Shown here one piece after another: positions 1-11,550 of a stretch of 64,000 nucleotides of DNA. The notes beneath the pieces are model-generated. The model did not search any database and was not told where the DNA came from. It was given only the letters and a program-made list of their open reading frames with translations. The stretch lies in the NCBI GenBank assembly GCA_033065855.1, contig JAVXUO010001206.1, forward strand, positions 181,846-245,845, read 5' to 3'. The number at the start of each line of letters is the position of its first letter. Positions within the stretch are counted from its first letter, which is position 1. The translations under genes and the position numbers were made by a program. The stretch comes from Escallonia rubra (taxonomy: Eukaryota; Streptophyta; Magnoliopsida; Escalloniales; Escalloniaceae).

Positions 1-9
1 TGGTTATAA

Positions 10-153
10 GGGCAGAGGTGTTTTAATGTCGCATATGATGCGACACATATGATGGTTGCATTTGGCTCTTCTGGTTTGGGAGGAACTTTAACATTTGAGC
101 ATCTCACAGCCCCATCCGTATTTTCAAACTCGGGGTTCCTTACTAGTGGCTGA
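10..153 (+). CDS. Possible terminal exon of an upstream gene (partial)
   Basis: An open frame reads through Cys-Phe-Asn-Val-Ala-Tyr-Asp, then MVAFGSSGLGG and LTFEHLTAPS, to a TGA at 151-153. An AG acceptor lies at 9-10 (TATAAG). The composition (Gly/Ser/Leu-rich, non-repetitive) looks like real coding sequence. I do not recognise the protein. If real, the rest of the gene lies left of the window. It could be a chance frame of about 47 codons. Confidence 0.3.
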   Translation, partial: GQRCFNVAYDATHMMVAFGSSGLGGTLTFEHLTAPSVFSNSGFLTSG

Positions 154-790
154 CGAAGAATGGCAGGGTTGACTACAACACTGGTGGTGGGATGCTGGTT
201 TATTGTTGGTGATAGCGATGACTATTTGGTGTAAGACCTTTCTAGATGTAGCATCCCTAGCACTTTTGGTGAAACCTGAACTTTGGAAAACCTTACTTGG
301 CTAACATTAGCTTGTATAAAGCAATGACAGAACAAATTAGTTCGTTTTCGAAGGGTATTAACCAAGACGTGTAGTTTGCCTTGGATGTTGCCTCAGTTAT
401 TCTTTTGACTATATTCCGGTAATGCTGTTCATACGCACAGGGTGTTCTGGCCATGGCCAACACCTTGGAAGATTTTTCTTTAGTGATTCTTGCCAAATAT
501 AATTCTACAAATTATTTATGAAAAATGAGGCGAGACTGCCTCTGGTTTGATCGAATAACTTAGTGAGCATAAGATGTTCCTGTTATTTTTCAGCACTGAA
601 TTTAGTTTGAGGGAATTAAAAACATATCTAAGGGAACTTTTGTTTGGTCATTTGTCCAATACACCAAAGCAGAAGAATGCCACAGGCACAGTACATTGAA
701 GCCAGTTCGCCTTACACATTGATTTTGGTCTGGTTTTGCAAGGGGGATGTGTTCTTTCTTCTATTGCACTACTGATTTCGGTCAGTTGTA
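154..790. other. Intergenic stretch with no recognised gene
   Basis: AT-rich sequence between the putative terminal exon and the start of the next gene. It would hold the 3' flank of the first and the promoter of the second. A small reverse-strand frame (293-496) has no recognisable motif. I see no repeat or transposon ends. Confidence 0.5.
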
Positions 791-1143
791 ATGGCATCTC
801 GATCAGGAGAACTGAATGCTTCTAAGTGGTCGTAACCTTAAAATGCTTTTCTGCAATGTATCGATCGAGTCTTTCACGGGGATCAACGGCAACAGGATTA
901 GAAAGTTACATGGCTTTCTTCCATTGTACTTGTATTCTAGTAGCCAATCCCCTGGCACTAATTTCCGCTATATGACCAGGGGCGGACCTACGTTGTGCAA
1001 AGGGGGGGCTGAAGCACCCCCTGACTTTTGCGGGAAAAAAATAATAATTCGGGAATCGCACCGCGACTCCGTTCCCGAGATCCCGTTCCCCGAGACGCCG
1101 TTCCCCGATACCCCGTTCCCCGAGAGACGCACACTCGGCAGTC

Positions 1144-1191
<48 letters not shown>

Positions 1192-3256
1192 TACCGTGAC
1201 CGTGACTGACTGACCTTCGGTGGACTAAGCTCAGGCAGGCCGTGAGCCCGTGACGACTGACGAGGCAACTCCGACCAAATCAGGATCTGCCGGCGACACA
1301 TCGACGCACCAGATCAAGTGACGTACCGACGCCTCGACGGCGGCGACGAGACCTGGTCCCTCACTCTGCTCTTCGATTGCTACGCCGAGGTTTCAACCAG
1401 ATCTGGCCCCTCATCCCCTGCCAACGACGACTGACGAGGCTCCCTGGCCTGTGGGTCTTAACTGTTCAGTCCAAACCAGAGGTCCGTGAGTCAGTGAGTG
1501 GGTCTTTAATGTGTCATGTATCATGTATGGGTCGTATACTGAGTGGGTCTTTAATGTGTCTTAATCATGTATGGGCGTATGCAGTCAAACCTTATTCAGC
1601 TAGACATTATCCCATTAAATGTTCAGTTCTTGCACCAAAAAAAAAATTAAATGTTCAGTTCAAACAAGATCTTTTTCGATTTTGTGCAATGTATATATTG
1701 TGCCTTGTGATTTATCAGTTATCACTCAACCAGAAATATTGTGCAATGTATAATGTATTATGTATGTGATATATTGAATTGTTTGACAAAAATATAAATG
1801 GATAACTAGATAAGGGTCTACACGGTTTTAGTTAACTTTGAATAATTAAGATTGACCGAAGAATCTCAGTGATATATTCACCAAAAACATGATGGAAAAT
1901 ACAAATTATACTCTTAAGTGTTTACTAATATATTCTTCTGTATGTTTGCTTTTGGTGAATAATCAGAACAACAAGGAGTATAATTACTAAATTACTAATT
2001 ATACTCCAAGTTCATGCTCAACAACTTCACCATCGTGTTTTTGGTGAATATCACTGAGATTCTTCAGTAAAGAAGTATGTTTGCTTTTCAGCTCAAAAAC
2101 AAACGAATAGTAACGAAGTTGGAGTATAATTTAGTAATTTCGTTTGTAAACACTTGGAGAATAATTTGTATTTACCTTTTTTTTTTTTTTTTACTTGTAA
2201 AGAGTCTTTAATGGCTCTCGTGAAATTTAACAATACTTTTTGTATGCTTTTTAAGTGCGCTTTGTTTTTAATATTATTTTAATAAAAAAAATTGATAAAT
2301 TCGATATAATTTTTGCACTCCTAGAAAAAAGTTTCTGGTTCCACCCCTGTATATGACCTCTTGTTTTAACGATTGAATGCTTTGATAAGATAAAAGAAAG
2401 CCACTGCCTCAACACCACAAAGTCACAGTATTCTCTGTAGATATTTAAGTTTTTGCTCTAATCTGGTAAAGGGCATCCATTCTCTTTGTTTTGTATTACT
2501 GCATAATGCCTTTTCTGCTTCCTTGGTTGTTCCGTGCTGACATATATTGTGCCACTTTAATCCCAGCTTTTGAGTGATATGGACAGAACATTTGCTTCTG
2601 GTTCCGGAAGCACCATAAGGAGAAGACTTGGTGCTGACCGAACCTTGTGCATGGACCAAGCAAAGGGCGAGTTTCCACCAGCAGTTTCAGCCAAACATGT
2701 CCGATGGAGACAAAAACCTTCTGAGAAACAGGAAGCATCGATACAAAGGCTCAGAGGTTTCGCGGCCAACACCTTCCGCCAATTCAGCAATGAGAAGTTC
2801 ACGGGCGTGACCAAAGCCTTACTCATGATGATTGCAACAAATCTGTTTGCTTTCCTAATCCTTCTAGCATGTTTACAGACGGCTTGCCAGGTTAGTCCAA
2901 ACTTTGGTGGTACAGGTGTTTGTCCTATGGCACGGTTTGCGGAGGTGGAGCTAGCTACAACCACGATGCGTGCTAAATTAGAGGCCTTGAATCAAGAACT
3001 GAGATGGATGGCTGGAGAACGGGCGAAAACGGTTGTGGAGAGGATCCAACTTAAGAGGCGCGTCAGAACATTGGAGGATCAACTAGCTCTGTTGAGTTCT
3101 GAGGTAAACAAAATGGGAAGGCTCGATGAGAGCGGTGCGGCAGAGGATAATGATTTTTATGCAAGGGAGGATATTGCAATTGGTGCAAAAGAGAAGGCCG
3201 CAGGCAGGTCTTGGAGAGGCTGGACTCTTCTAAAGAGAAGGAAATCCTCGTCGTGA
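791..3256 (+). CDS. Predicted single-pass membrane / coiled-coil protein, two exons, 240 aa
   Basis: Proposed exons are 791-831 and 2575-3256. The first starts MASRSGELNASKW. It is joined through donor TC|GTAACC and acceptor TTTTGAG|T to SDMDRTFASG. The second exon alone is 225 codons from an in-frame ATG at 2579. In that numbering residues about 80-101 are a hydrophobic helix (ALLMMIATNLFAFLILLACL), the N-terminal part is basic and Ser-rich, residues about 120-180 are heptad-like (coiled coil), and the tail is basic (KRRKSSS). I do not recognise a named family. The topology suggests a membrane anchor with a coiled-coil partner domain. The exon 1 junction is inferred, so the alternative is a single-exon gene from 2579. 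A hAT transposon (977-2349) occupies the intron. Confidence 0.55.
977..2349. mobile_element. Non-autonomous hAT transposon with exact 8-bp target duplication
   Basis: The left end reads CAGGGGCGGACC and the right end, reversed, CAGGGGTGGAACC, the typical CAGGGGYGGA terminus of plant hAT elements. TATATGAC occurs directly before (969-976) and directly after (2350-2357), an exact 8-bp duplication as hAT transposases make. The 1,373 bp hold no transposase frame. Inside are a (CT)n tract at about 1145-1192 and a block of interleaved inverted repeats (1857-2176). It lies in the proposed intron of the 791-3256 gene. Confidence 0.88.
1857..2176. repeat. Interleaved inverted repeats inside the hAT element
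   Basis: The segment starting GAAGAATCTCAGTGATAT at 1857 reappears inverted around 2027-2063. The segment around 1897-1927 (ACAAATTATACTC...AGTGTTTAC) reappears inverted around 2143-2176. The pairs alternate (A B A' B') rather than nest. A near-perfect palindrome of GGAGTATAATTACTAA sits at 1976-2008, and GTATGTTTGCTTTT occurs twice directly (about 1940 and 2074). Confidence 0.65.
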
Positions 3257-3527
3257 GACCATTACTCGTAGTGAACATGTCGAGGTTTACGTTTTACGGA
3301 GTATTTGCTTTGGCAGTCATGTAGGGTCGCTTTATTTTGGGCTAGTCAGAACAGCGGTATAACAACTATGTTTGCGTCTTTTGGGTGAGTAAGAACATCT
3401 TCGTTTCTGTTTTTGGTTTGTCATTGATTTATGGATGAACATTATTGTAGTATTCTGAGCATCATTGAACAAATTAGCTATACTCCACTTAGCTCGAAAA
3501 TGACGTTTTAGTTCAAATTCTTGGAAT
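3257..3527. other. 3' flank of the membrane-protein gene
   Basis: AT-rich sequence following the stop codon at 3254-3256, presumably the 3' UTR and flank. No further coding sequence is visible before the copia LTR begins. Confidence 0.4.
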
Positions 3528-4240
3528 TGTTACAAAAATATACAAGAAAATTGCTCAAATTTTAAGTAAAATTAGTTGGCAGAGGTGCAGACTAGACGAT
3601 TCGCGCCCTTACAGATTACCACCCGTGCAACAAGGTTCTTGGACGTGTCACCTTTGGGATACAACAACCCAGCTTCAAATGTTGTTTCACCCGTGTTTCT
3701 GTATAAAAGAATGAAGAGAAGTCTAAGTGTATAGATAATCAGAAGAAAAGACAAAGAAATATAAATTGTTGTGAGGAAAGATTATGAGAAAAGGCTCCTT
3801 TTATAGGCGAGTTAGATGCCTAAGGTTTAATGAAAAAATAATTGTTAAAAATCTGTTGCAAAGGATTAATTCTAAAATTCATTTTAGAATAGAATAAAAT
3901 GTTGTGATAAAAAATGTGACGATTGGTAATAAAAATAGGAATTGGTGAGATTAAAAGTCTGCATCAACATGGGTAGCCCAAGAGCTATATTTTGTAATAT
4001 CTCATAAACTTGTATCTCTCTCACATGTCATTCTCCCTTGCGCTTGCGAGTATAAGACTCAAGCTTAAAGTGCCAATCTGGGCAAGTGCTTTAAAAAACT
4101 TAAGTATGTGAAAAAAATTCATCTTTTTACTTACGAGCAATATGTGACCAAAGTATCTAAAGGTTGTTCTCAAAACTTTAATGTTTTCCCAAAATCATTC
4201 TTGTAGAAAAAGGGGATATTTTGTTCAAATTACTCCAACA
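3528..4240 (-). repeat. copia LTR (left copy, 3' LTR)
   Basis: This segment aligns along its length with 14900-15646. Shared blocks include AAGTAAAATTA, the GCGCC/GCCTC..ATTACCACC block, a TTTTATAGG(C/T)GAG..AGATGCC/AGAGGCC block, CCTAAGGTTTAATGAAAAAATA and CTCAAAAC near the end. Read on the minus strand it starts TGTTGGAGTA and ends TGTAACA. A third, partial copy lies at 24800-24965. Confidence 0.7.
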
Positions 4241-4743
4241 AAAAATCAAACAACTTCCGAGAGTGGACAGAGGCGAGAATCTCATGCATTGAGAATCTCA
4301 TGTTTCGGTCTTCCCATATTAGAGCCAAAGTGGATTCAACCTTGAAAGGATGCCCACTTGAGGATGGGCAGAAGAATATCACACACATGACACTCGAGCT
4401 ATTATATATTAGACTTCATAAACCAACACGTTATGGCTTTGTTTTATCCCAACTTTCATGAGTGCTCTAGAGAATTAACTCGATTCTCATAGGAAGTGGC
4501 CCCACTTCCGCACTCATATAGGTGAGTCTATCAAGCATCTTCTCATAACTAGTACATCCCATCCATACAGGCTATAGAACTCATCAAGAGATTACAAAGA
4601 ATCTTAGCCTCCAAAATCGTTACGAGAAACGTGTACTTACACTATAGGGAGGGACATTATGCCATAAGAAAAGAATAGTACATGTAAAAAACAAGTCACT
4701 CTACAATTTGTTAATCTCCTTACCTAGTTCTTGGGAACTCAAG

Positions 4744-7150
4744 TCATAAGGAGGTTGATATTATATAGGTGACTTGTACAATTTTGGGCTTAAGTCCCAT
4801 CACCCTGGATGTATAACAGATCTTTTTTCTAGCTAGAGCTTTTGTCAATCGATCGGCGAGATTATCACCGGATCTGAAGTAATCAATATTCATGCATCTT
4901 TGCTGAGGTAAGATCCTACTGTACTGTATTTTCTTCTCACGATCTAGATTTTCCATTACAGTATTTGCTTTGCACTCAGCCAATGCTGCGATGTAGTTAC
5001 AATGGATCAAGACAAGTGGCACTGGCTTTTCCCACATAGGCATCTCGAAAAATAAATAACATAGCCAACCTGCTTATTCACTTGCCGAATCTAAGGCAAT
5101 AAGTTCGGCTTCAATGGTGGATTTGGAAATAATTTTTTGCTTCTTGGATCTCCAACATATAGCTTCACCACTAACGTGAACACATAACCTGTTATTGACA
5201 TGGAATTTCCAGATTGAGAATTCTAATCTGCATTACTAAAACCTTTAAGAATAGCCAGTTGCCTTTAATACATCAAATTGTGGTCAATAGTTCTTTTAGG
5301 ATAACTCATACTACAAAACATCCTAGATGTTCAAAATTAGGTTTAATTGTAAATCTACTAGGGAAAAACAACATATGCAATATCAGACCTTATATACAAT
5401 CAGTAGCATATCAAAGACAACCAGTTATACTTGCATATTCTTTTTGATTCACAACATTAACATCAAGCTCAATAAGATACAAAACGAATTTGAGGATCAA
5501 AAGGAGTGCATGCAGTTTTCTAATCGCAATATTTGTACTCCTCAAAATTTCTTCACATAATGAGCTTGGTCAGGAAATATTTCATCACGAGTTTTAGTAA
5601 TTTTCATGCCTAGAATAACATCTGCTTCACCCAAGTCTTTCATTTCAAAACTCTTTTTCAACAAAGATTCGGTAAATTCAATTATTTGCTCTAAAACCAT
5701 TAGCTAGAACACATGATCAAGTTTATCATGCCATTGTTAGGGAGTCTGTTTCAACCCATGTAGGTGTTTGTTCAACTTACGCATCTTGGTATGATGCGCT
5801 TGTTGCACATAACCTTCTAGTTAGTCCATATATACCTCTTCTTCCAATTCTCCATTCTATTTAGTGAGTCTCTAAGTTATGCAATAGCAATAAAAGCCTA
5901 ATGGATGTTATTCTAGTGACCGGGGAGATATCAAAACATTCATCTACTTGTTTGAAACCACTTGCAATCAACCTTACTTTAAACTTGTCAATTGTACCAT
6001 CAGGTTGAAGTTGTTACCGTAGAATTCCTTTACAACCTATGATTTTACAGCCTAGATGTAAGTCAACTAAATTCCATGTTCAATTAGCCCTTAGAGACTT
6101 TATTTCCTCATTTATGCCTTCTCTCCAAAGGTTAGAGTCTGGTGAGGATAAGCTTCTGCTAGGATAATAGGACTTCCCTTAACATTATACACAAGGTAGT
6201 CAGGGCTAAAGTCTTTTTCTACCCTTGCACGTTTTCTCCTCCTATGTTCTTGGTCTTTTATGTTAAAAAGTTGCAAAGAGCTTGTCTGGTGATTACCTTG
6301 GATGATTGCATAGCTTTAGTTTACACCCTGCTATTTTCGGATTTGAAAGGAAACTTTTCTTCATGAAAGATAGCATACATAAATTGAACAACAATATTGT
6401 CTTCAAGATCAAGACACCTATAGGCTTTATTATTGACAGCATAACCAATAGAAACACAATTTGATGCTTTAATTCCAACAGGTTAAAGTTGTAATAAAAG
6501 TGAGAGAAAGGAACAAAATAAGTTGTTATTATTAGAAGAATCAAATAGTGATCATTTCTTGTACAATTGATTTCAAGTCGTATGATAAGAGTCCAAGGCA
6601 CCATTGCACTTACAAACGTTTCACGCACTACTACAATCATTTTTCTTGTCCGTAGTTTAAAGACATATCCTCACAAAGACTAAGAATCCCCAAACTCTAA
6701 GGTGTTATAAATTTCATTTTCTGTTTCTCTATAATTCATAAGTGCTTTGAAGGATCTTCTTTTTACGCGTTCCATTAAAGGCATACTTTCCGGTCAAAAG
6801 AGCTTCACCCAAAAAGATTCTTGGGTGCACTAGAGTCAGCAAGAATGGCATAGGTCAAATTGATCAAGGTCCTATTTTTTTCTTTCACTCAAACCATTAA
6901 AGCGGAAAAATAAAGAGAGGTAGGCTGATGAACTATCCCTACATAATAGATAATTGTGATAAGGCTTAAGGAGTCGTAATATACCTCTATCACTTCTCAA
7001 TCTTTTATCCTTTATCAAAATGATTTTTTGCTTCCTTGATAAAACAATAAGCATTTCAAAAGCATCACTTTTGCGATAGACATAACAATATTTAGAAAAA
7101 TCATCAATAGAAGTGATAGAGTATCTTTTTCCACCAAGTTTCAAAATGCC
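4744..7150 (-). pseudogene. copia pol remnant: integrase to RNase H
   Basis: At 5043-4744 the minus strand encodes the copia RNase H end. It reads VLIHCNYIAALAECKAN, then NIDYFRSGDNLADRLTKAL and MGLKP, the hallmark of the copia pol C-terminus. At 7144-6872 it encodes an integrase-core start, GGKRYSITSIDDFSKYCYVY with LRSDRG further on. The stretch 6870-5050 has only short, frameshifted pieces of the intervening region. Upstream of 7144 a degraded zinc-binding part (LEKSELFSMTKIT) can still be read. No intact enzyme remains. Confidence 0.8.
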
Positions 7151-7342
7151 TTCAAATTCATATTTGTATGAATTAACTTTAACAATTGAGAATTCTTTTA
7201 ACTTTGTGGTGAGGTTATCAAGTGATTTTGGTCATGCTAAATAATTCACTTTTTTCAAGGTCATTATGCAGTTTAGGCAAAATTATGTACATGATTCGTA
7301 TCTTTGAGATACTTACCATTTATGTGACAAAAACGAGCATAC

Positions 7343-7933
7343 CTGTAGACACCTTATTTTGTAGGTGTTTTTAATTAAATAACTAATAGGCTTTATTATT
7401 AATTAGGGTGCATTATTGAGTCTAGGCTTAGTAATGTGATTTAGTTTAGTAGTTCAGTCTAGTCCAGTTGCATGTTCAGTCCATCAGTCCAGTCCAATTG
7501 TGTTGAGTCCAGTCCAGTGTCTAGATTTATTAAAAATAATTGATTTAGTTGGTCAAGATAATTTGGGGAAATGATTTGTGAATTATCCCTGATGCAAAGA
7601 TGAAATCAATCTGTTTAATGGTTAGGAAATGAATTACGTCCCATTTATAATATCAGAGACAATTACTGAAAATAGGGTAGGATAATGCCACAAAGTTCAG
7701 AAAAATCATTTTTAATTTGTGGGCTGAACCAGTCGGTTAGTTGACTTTTGTCAGTTTGCGATTTTATCATTTATTCTAACTTATCTTCAGCCTTGCAAGT
7801 TAGCATTGCGAATCTTATCAGATTCTGCAATCCCGAGCTCTATAAATAAGGCTCTTGGCCTTCATTTCAAGGGGTCCAGAAGTTTATTCTCTTTAGAGCT
7901 TGCATATCATTTCTTTGTGAAGTGATATTCTTG

Positions 7934-7935
<2 letters not shown>
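7343..7935 (+). repeat. Possible LTR fragment of another retrotransposon
   Basis: The segment begins TGTAGACACC, a common LTR start, and contains a TATAAATA box near 7840 followed by a possible transcription start. It then runs into an (AT)n tract. It interrupts the copia pol remnant, which fits an insertion. The partner LTR and right edge were not found. Confidence 0.35.
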
Positions 7936-7990
<55 letters not shown>

Positions 7991-9169
7991 CACACCCCTC
8001 CGGGCGACAACCCCCTTCCCCCGCCGCCCCCGTTCGGTGACAACCCAATTAGCCACTGCCCCTGCCCTGTCCGGCGACAACCCATGTCCCTCCTCCACGC
8101 TACCACTACCGCACCACCACTGCCGCCTTCTACCACCACCCCCACTCCACAAAAGTATGTACATTTTTTTTATAATTACATATTTATAATAATTACATTT
8201 TTATAGTTACGTGTTAGAATATTTATAATAATTGCATAAATTATGTGTTCGAATATTTATAATAATTACATGTTAGAATATACTAATAATGTACATTTTT
8301 TTTTTTTATATTTATTATTATAATTACATGTTAGAAATTTTATTATTACATGTTAGAATTATTGATGTTAGAAATAATTACATGTTATGATTATTGATGT
8401 TAGAGTTTTTATAATTAGGGATATTATCACTTATATCCCTCACTTTAGGGATAAATTACAGCCGAGGACACATGTTTGCGTTTATATCACTTATGTTCGT
8501 TGACCAAACAGAATACGAACGGTGTTAAAATTTTGCATGAAATGACATGATTGCCCTTGAGACCAAATCCCTCCTCTCTCTCTTGCCCTTCTCTCTTCTT
8601 CCATCACCGTCAACCTCTCTCATTTCTCTCTTTTTCTTTTTTCCCTCATCTCTCTTCTTCCCATTCTCCCACTCTCCAACACCTCCTTCTCCCACTACAT
8701 TAAACCCCAATATAATTTAGGCATCACAGCCAGAGTCTTATTTGAACCACTGCCTGTGGGTACGCACTGTGGAAGATCTCTCAGCTCACCGAGTCGCTGC
8801 ACACTAGCCCCAAGCTCATCATCAGGTCCGTAAACTCGGCTGAGCCCACCCGTCACTCTTGTCTGTGCTCAGATCCGGCGATGTCAGTTAGGGTCCACCT
8901 CAACTGGATCAGGTTCAGGGAGTCCACGTTTTGGTGAAACGACGGTGGTGCTGCATTATCGTGGTATGGTGTATGGTTGAATTGCCTATGAGCCTTAGCT
9001 CCCCTTTTGATCAGATTCACCGATATCCCTCCTTTCCTTCCTCACTCCTCCCTCTATATGACTTTTTGACGGGACGCAATGTAGAGAGATGAGCGAAGAT
9101 GAGATATTTTGTGGGTTTTAATTTCCACGGCTCACATCCAATTCAACTCTTTTATATGCACATCAGGAA
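7936..9169. other. Microsatellites, a lone MULE-like end and unassigned sequence
   Basis: (AT)n at about 7939-7980 passes into (AC)n and a C-rich Pro/Thr-codon stretch. At 8418 the sequence GGGATATTATCACTTATATC then a block like the MULE terminus at 9635 suggests one end of a MULE whose partner I could not find. A CT-rich tract follows (8570-8700). At about 8770-8940 a frame reading KISQLTESLHTSPKLIIR looks exon-like but is unassigned. Confidence 0.35.
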
Positions 9170-10013
9170 GGTGGGTATGGATGATGCACATCCAGTGGGG
9201 GAGTTCATTTCGTAGGTTGCTCGGCAGATCGATGTAAGTTACAAATTAACTTGTATATAGTTAAAATTTCAATAATGTCTTCAATGTCTATTGCATTAAT
9301 GTCTTCAATGTCAAATCACTGTCTGCAGTCTGGTTAGTCATCAGCATACACGAGTAGGAGTACAAGTACCGGGGATTGAAGTTGTGGCTGGATACATCGG
9401 GGGTCGTCAATATAAGGAAAAAGCGTGTAAGCGGCCTACCTAGCGTGACTGCATGTGTCGTGATGGGGGCATCCCCACCCCCATAATGCCCCTCTAGACA
9501 CTGACATCGACCGTGGAGCGACAGTTACACCCGGAGGATGTTCGTCGCATTGCTCGAGAGGTAGTCAGGATGATTAGGGAGGATAAGGTACAAAATAGTT
9601 AGAATTATGAACTCAATATACATGAATAAATATAGGGCTAATTACACCTATATCCCTGAGGTTTGAGGGTAATTACAGCCAAGGACAATAGTTTGGACAA
9701 ATTACACTTATGTCCGTTGACCAGACAGAATCTTAAAAAACCTAACGGTTTTGATAAAATGACATTGTCACCCTTAAATTAGAATGTTATTTTCTTTCAC
9801 ATGCCATTACTTTATCTTTAAAAAAACAATTTAATGTTTACTCTAACCACCACCACCACCACCCTCCCCCCCCGCGCCACCCAACCCCCCCTATCCCCCC
9901 CAACCCAATTCTGTCTTTCAAACTCCCCCGACCACCGCACCCCTTCGTCTCCCTGTCTGCCTCCCCCTTCCTCGTCGCCGCACCACCTTCTCCCCTTTCC
10001 TTCCCCATCGCAG

Positions 10014-10320
10014 CTCACCCGCGACGACTCCTACGTCTGGCCCCGACTCACCGCCTCGACCCAGTCCTCCCTCAAATCCATCTTCCTTACATGCGTCCAG
10101 CGCGATGAGGCCAAGAAGATCATCAAGAAGCTCTGCGATACCATCTCTGAACTCGCCTATGGCATCCTGCCGGAAAATGGTTGGCCGGAGCTCTTACCAT
10201 TCATGTTCCAGTGCGTCTCCTCCGATTCGCCGAAGCTACAGGAATCCGCCTTCCTGATATTCGTTCAATTATCGTAGTACATCGGCGAAACCCTAATTCC
10301 ACACAAAGCACCTCCACGGC
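10014..10320 (+). pseudogene. Captured fragment of an importin-5 / KETCH1-like gene
   Basis: The frame reads LTRDDSYVWPRLTASTQSSL, then KKLCDTISELAYGILPENGW, then PELLPFMFQCVSSDSPKLQ and ESAFLIFVQLS. This is the N-terminal HEAT-repeat part of plant importin-beta family proteins of the importin-5 type (KETCH1 in Arabidopsis), which carry ribosomal proteins into the nucleus. The frame stops at TAG 10275-10277 and continues past it as YIGETLIPH, as in the parent, so a glutamine codon seems to have become a stop. A CAG acceptor precedes the fragment, so a genomic exon with intron tail was captured. Upstream frame (9834-10013) is low-complexity Pro/Thr/Ser. Confidence 0.88.
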
Positions 10321-10349
10321 AATCATGACAACGTTGATCGAAGCCTAAT

Positions 10350-10500
10350 TTGCGAATTAGGGTTTTGAAACCCTAATTCGCAAATTAGGGTTTTTCAATG
10401 AGAATTTGCAGATTGCGATCGCATATTGCGAATTAGGGTTTTGAAACCCTAATTTGCATGTTAGGGTTTTTCAGTGAGAAATTTGCAGATTGAGATTGAT
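10350..10500. repeat. Tandem pair of telo-box palindromes
   Basis: AATTAGGGTTTTGAAACCCTAATT, a palindrome around the AAACCCTAA telo-box motif, occurs twice about 78 bp apart. Each is followed by a related stretch (AGGGTTTTTCA.TGAGAA.TTTGCAGATTG). It lies inside Pack-MULE 1, downstream of the importin fragment. Telo-boxes are common in promoters of translation-related plant genes, but here they could also be a local duplication. Confidence 0.55.
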
Positions 10501-11295
10501 GAAATAGATTACTAGGGAACAAATCAATAATTTTAGGATTTTCAACCCTAATCTTTAAATTAAGCCTTGAAATCTTAATTAAATTTTTTTAAATATATTC
10601 AGTATATACAGTACAAGGGGTAGTATCGTCATTTTAAAAATACGTATTGATGACATCATAAAAAAAGTGTACTTTTTGGACGGAATCTTGACGGATGGAC
10701 ACGGGTGATACATTTTAAAAGTGTTTGGTCACGGTATGTTACATTTTAAAACTTAGTGTCCTTGACTGTAATTACCCTCTAACCTCAAGGATATAGGTGT
10801 AATTAGCCCATAAATATAATATACGATTACTAACAAGAATGCATGCGTACTTTTAATTAGGACATTATTGTTTCCCACTCCGAGCCGGATCTGGATGACA
10901 CTCCCGTGGATGATGACGAGCAAGGTCCAAATCCCTATCTTGATAAGCCCTGAGCCTTTCCCCTTCTTCCCCTCCCCTACACTCCTGGAATTGTGCTCCC
11001 CTCCCCTCCCTAATTTTTATCCCCCTTCCGCTCTTGTTCTCGCCCCCTGTTATATTTGGTTCACAGCTCTGGACAATATTGTATATATTTTGTGTTCAAT
11101 TATAATAGAATTTGAATATATTTTTCTGTTTTAAGGCTAAAGAATTGCTGATGGATCAACAATTATTTAACCATATTGTGGATTGAGAATTGTTTGTGGA
11201 TTGTGATTTGGTTATGGATTGTATAATATACGATTGCATTTGAATTACAAGACGAGGGTTTGGGTACTAAAACAACAAAAAAATTAAAGATTGGG

Positions 11296-11550
11296 GGGAG
11301 TTTTTTTTTTTCTTGTCGTTGAAAGTCTACAAGGACAGTGTTGTGAAAAACAGCGAGGGAAAAGTCCGTCGCTAAAGTTTTTGCCAACAAACCTTTAGCT
11401 ACATATAGTCTGTTGCTAAAACTCCAATATTTTTACCAGCGGACTTTTAGCGATATAATTTCCGTCACTAAAGGTCCATCAGCAAGACCTTTAGATACGG
11501 AAAAATTCGTTGCTAAAGATTTTTTTTAAATAATAATTTTCAAAAAAATA
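11296..11550. repeat. 255-bp direct repeat, left copy
   Basis: The segment starts GGGAGTTTTTTTTTT and ends CAAAAAAATA. It is repeated almost base for base at 12813-13066, with one visible T-run length difference, at an offset of 1,517 bp. It contains CACTA-type motifs (CCGTCGCTAAAG, CTTTTAGCGATA). The right copy begins exactly where the right end of Pack-MULE 2 should have been. Confidence 0.9.

Larger units (their letters stand above)
9635..10809. mobile_element. Pack-MULE 1 with captured importin fragment
   Basis: The termini are inverted repeats (GGGCTAATTACACCTATATC on the left and the same reversed on the right, with a related stretch of at least 55 bp). ATAAATATA stands exactly at 9626-9634 and 10810-10818, a 9-bp target duplication typical of Mutator-like elements. 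The 1,175 bp contain no transposase but a recognisable host-gene piece at 10014-10320, which defines a Pack-MULE. Confidence 0.92.
9170..10952 (+). pseudogene. Remnant of CACTA accessory transposition gene (Transposase_24-like)
   Basis: Three pieces are visible. At 9170-9233, GMDDAHPVGEFIS..VARQID is followed by GTAAGT. At about 9370-9592, GLKLWLDTSGVVNIRKKRV..GLPS and then HPEDVRRIAREVVRMIRED end at a GT donor. At about 10861-10952, SEPDLDDTPVDDDEQGPNPY is followed by a stop. The first two align well with the minus-strand gene at 20030-19106 (GGLKRWLDTPEVVN and DEEIQRIATVVCRMIRE). At least one stop interrupts the first piece. The Pack-MULE at 9635 lies in the intron between the second and third pieces. 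Confidence 0.7.
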
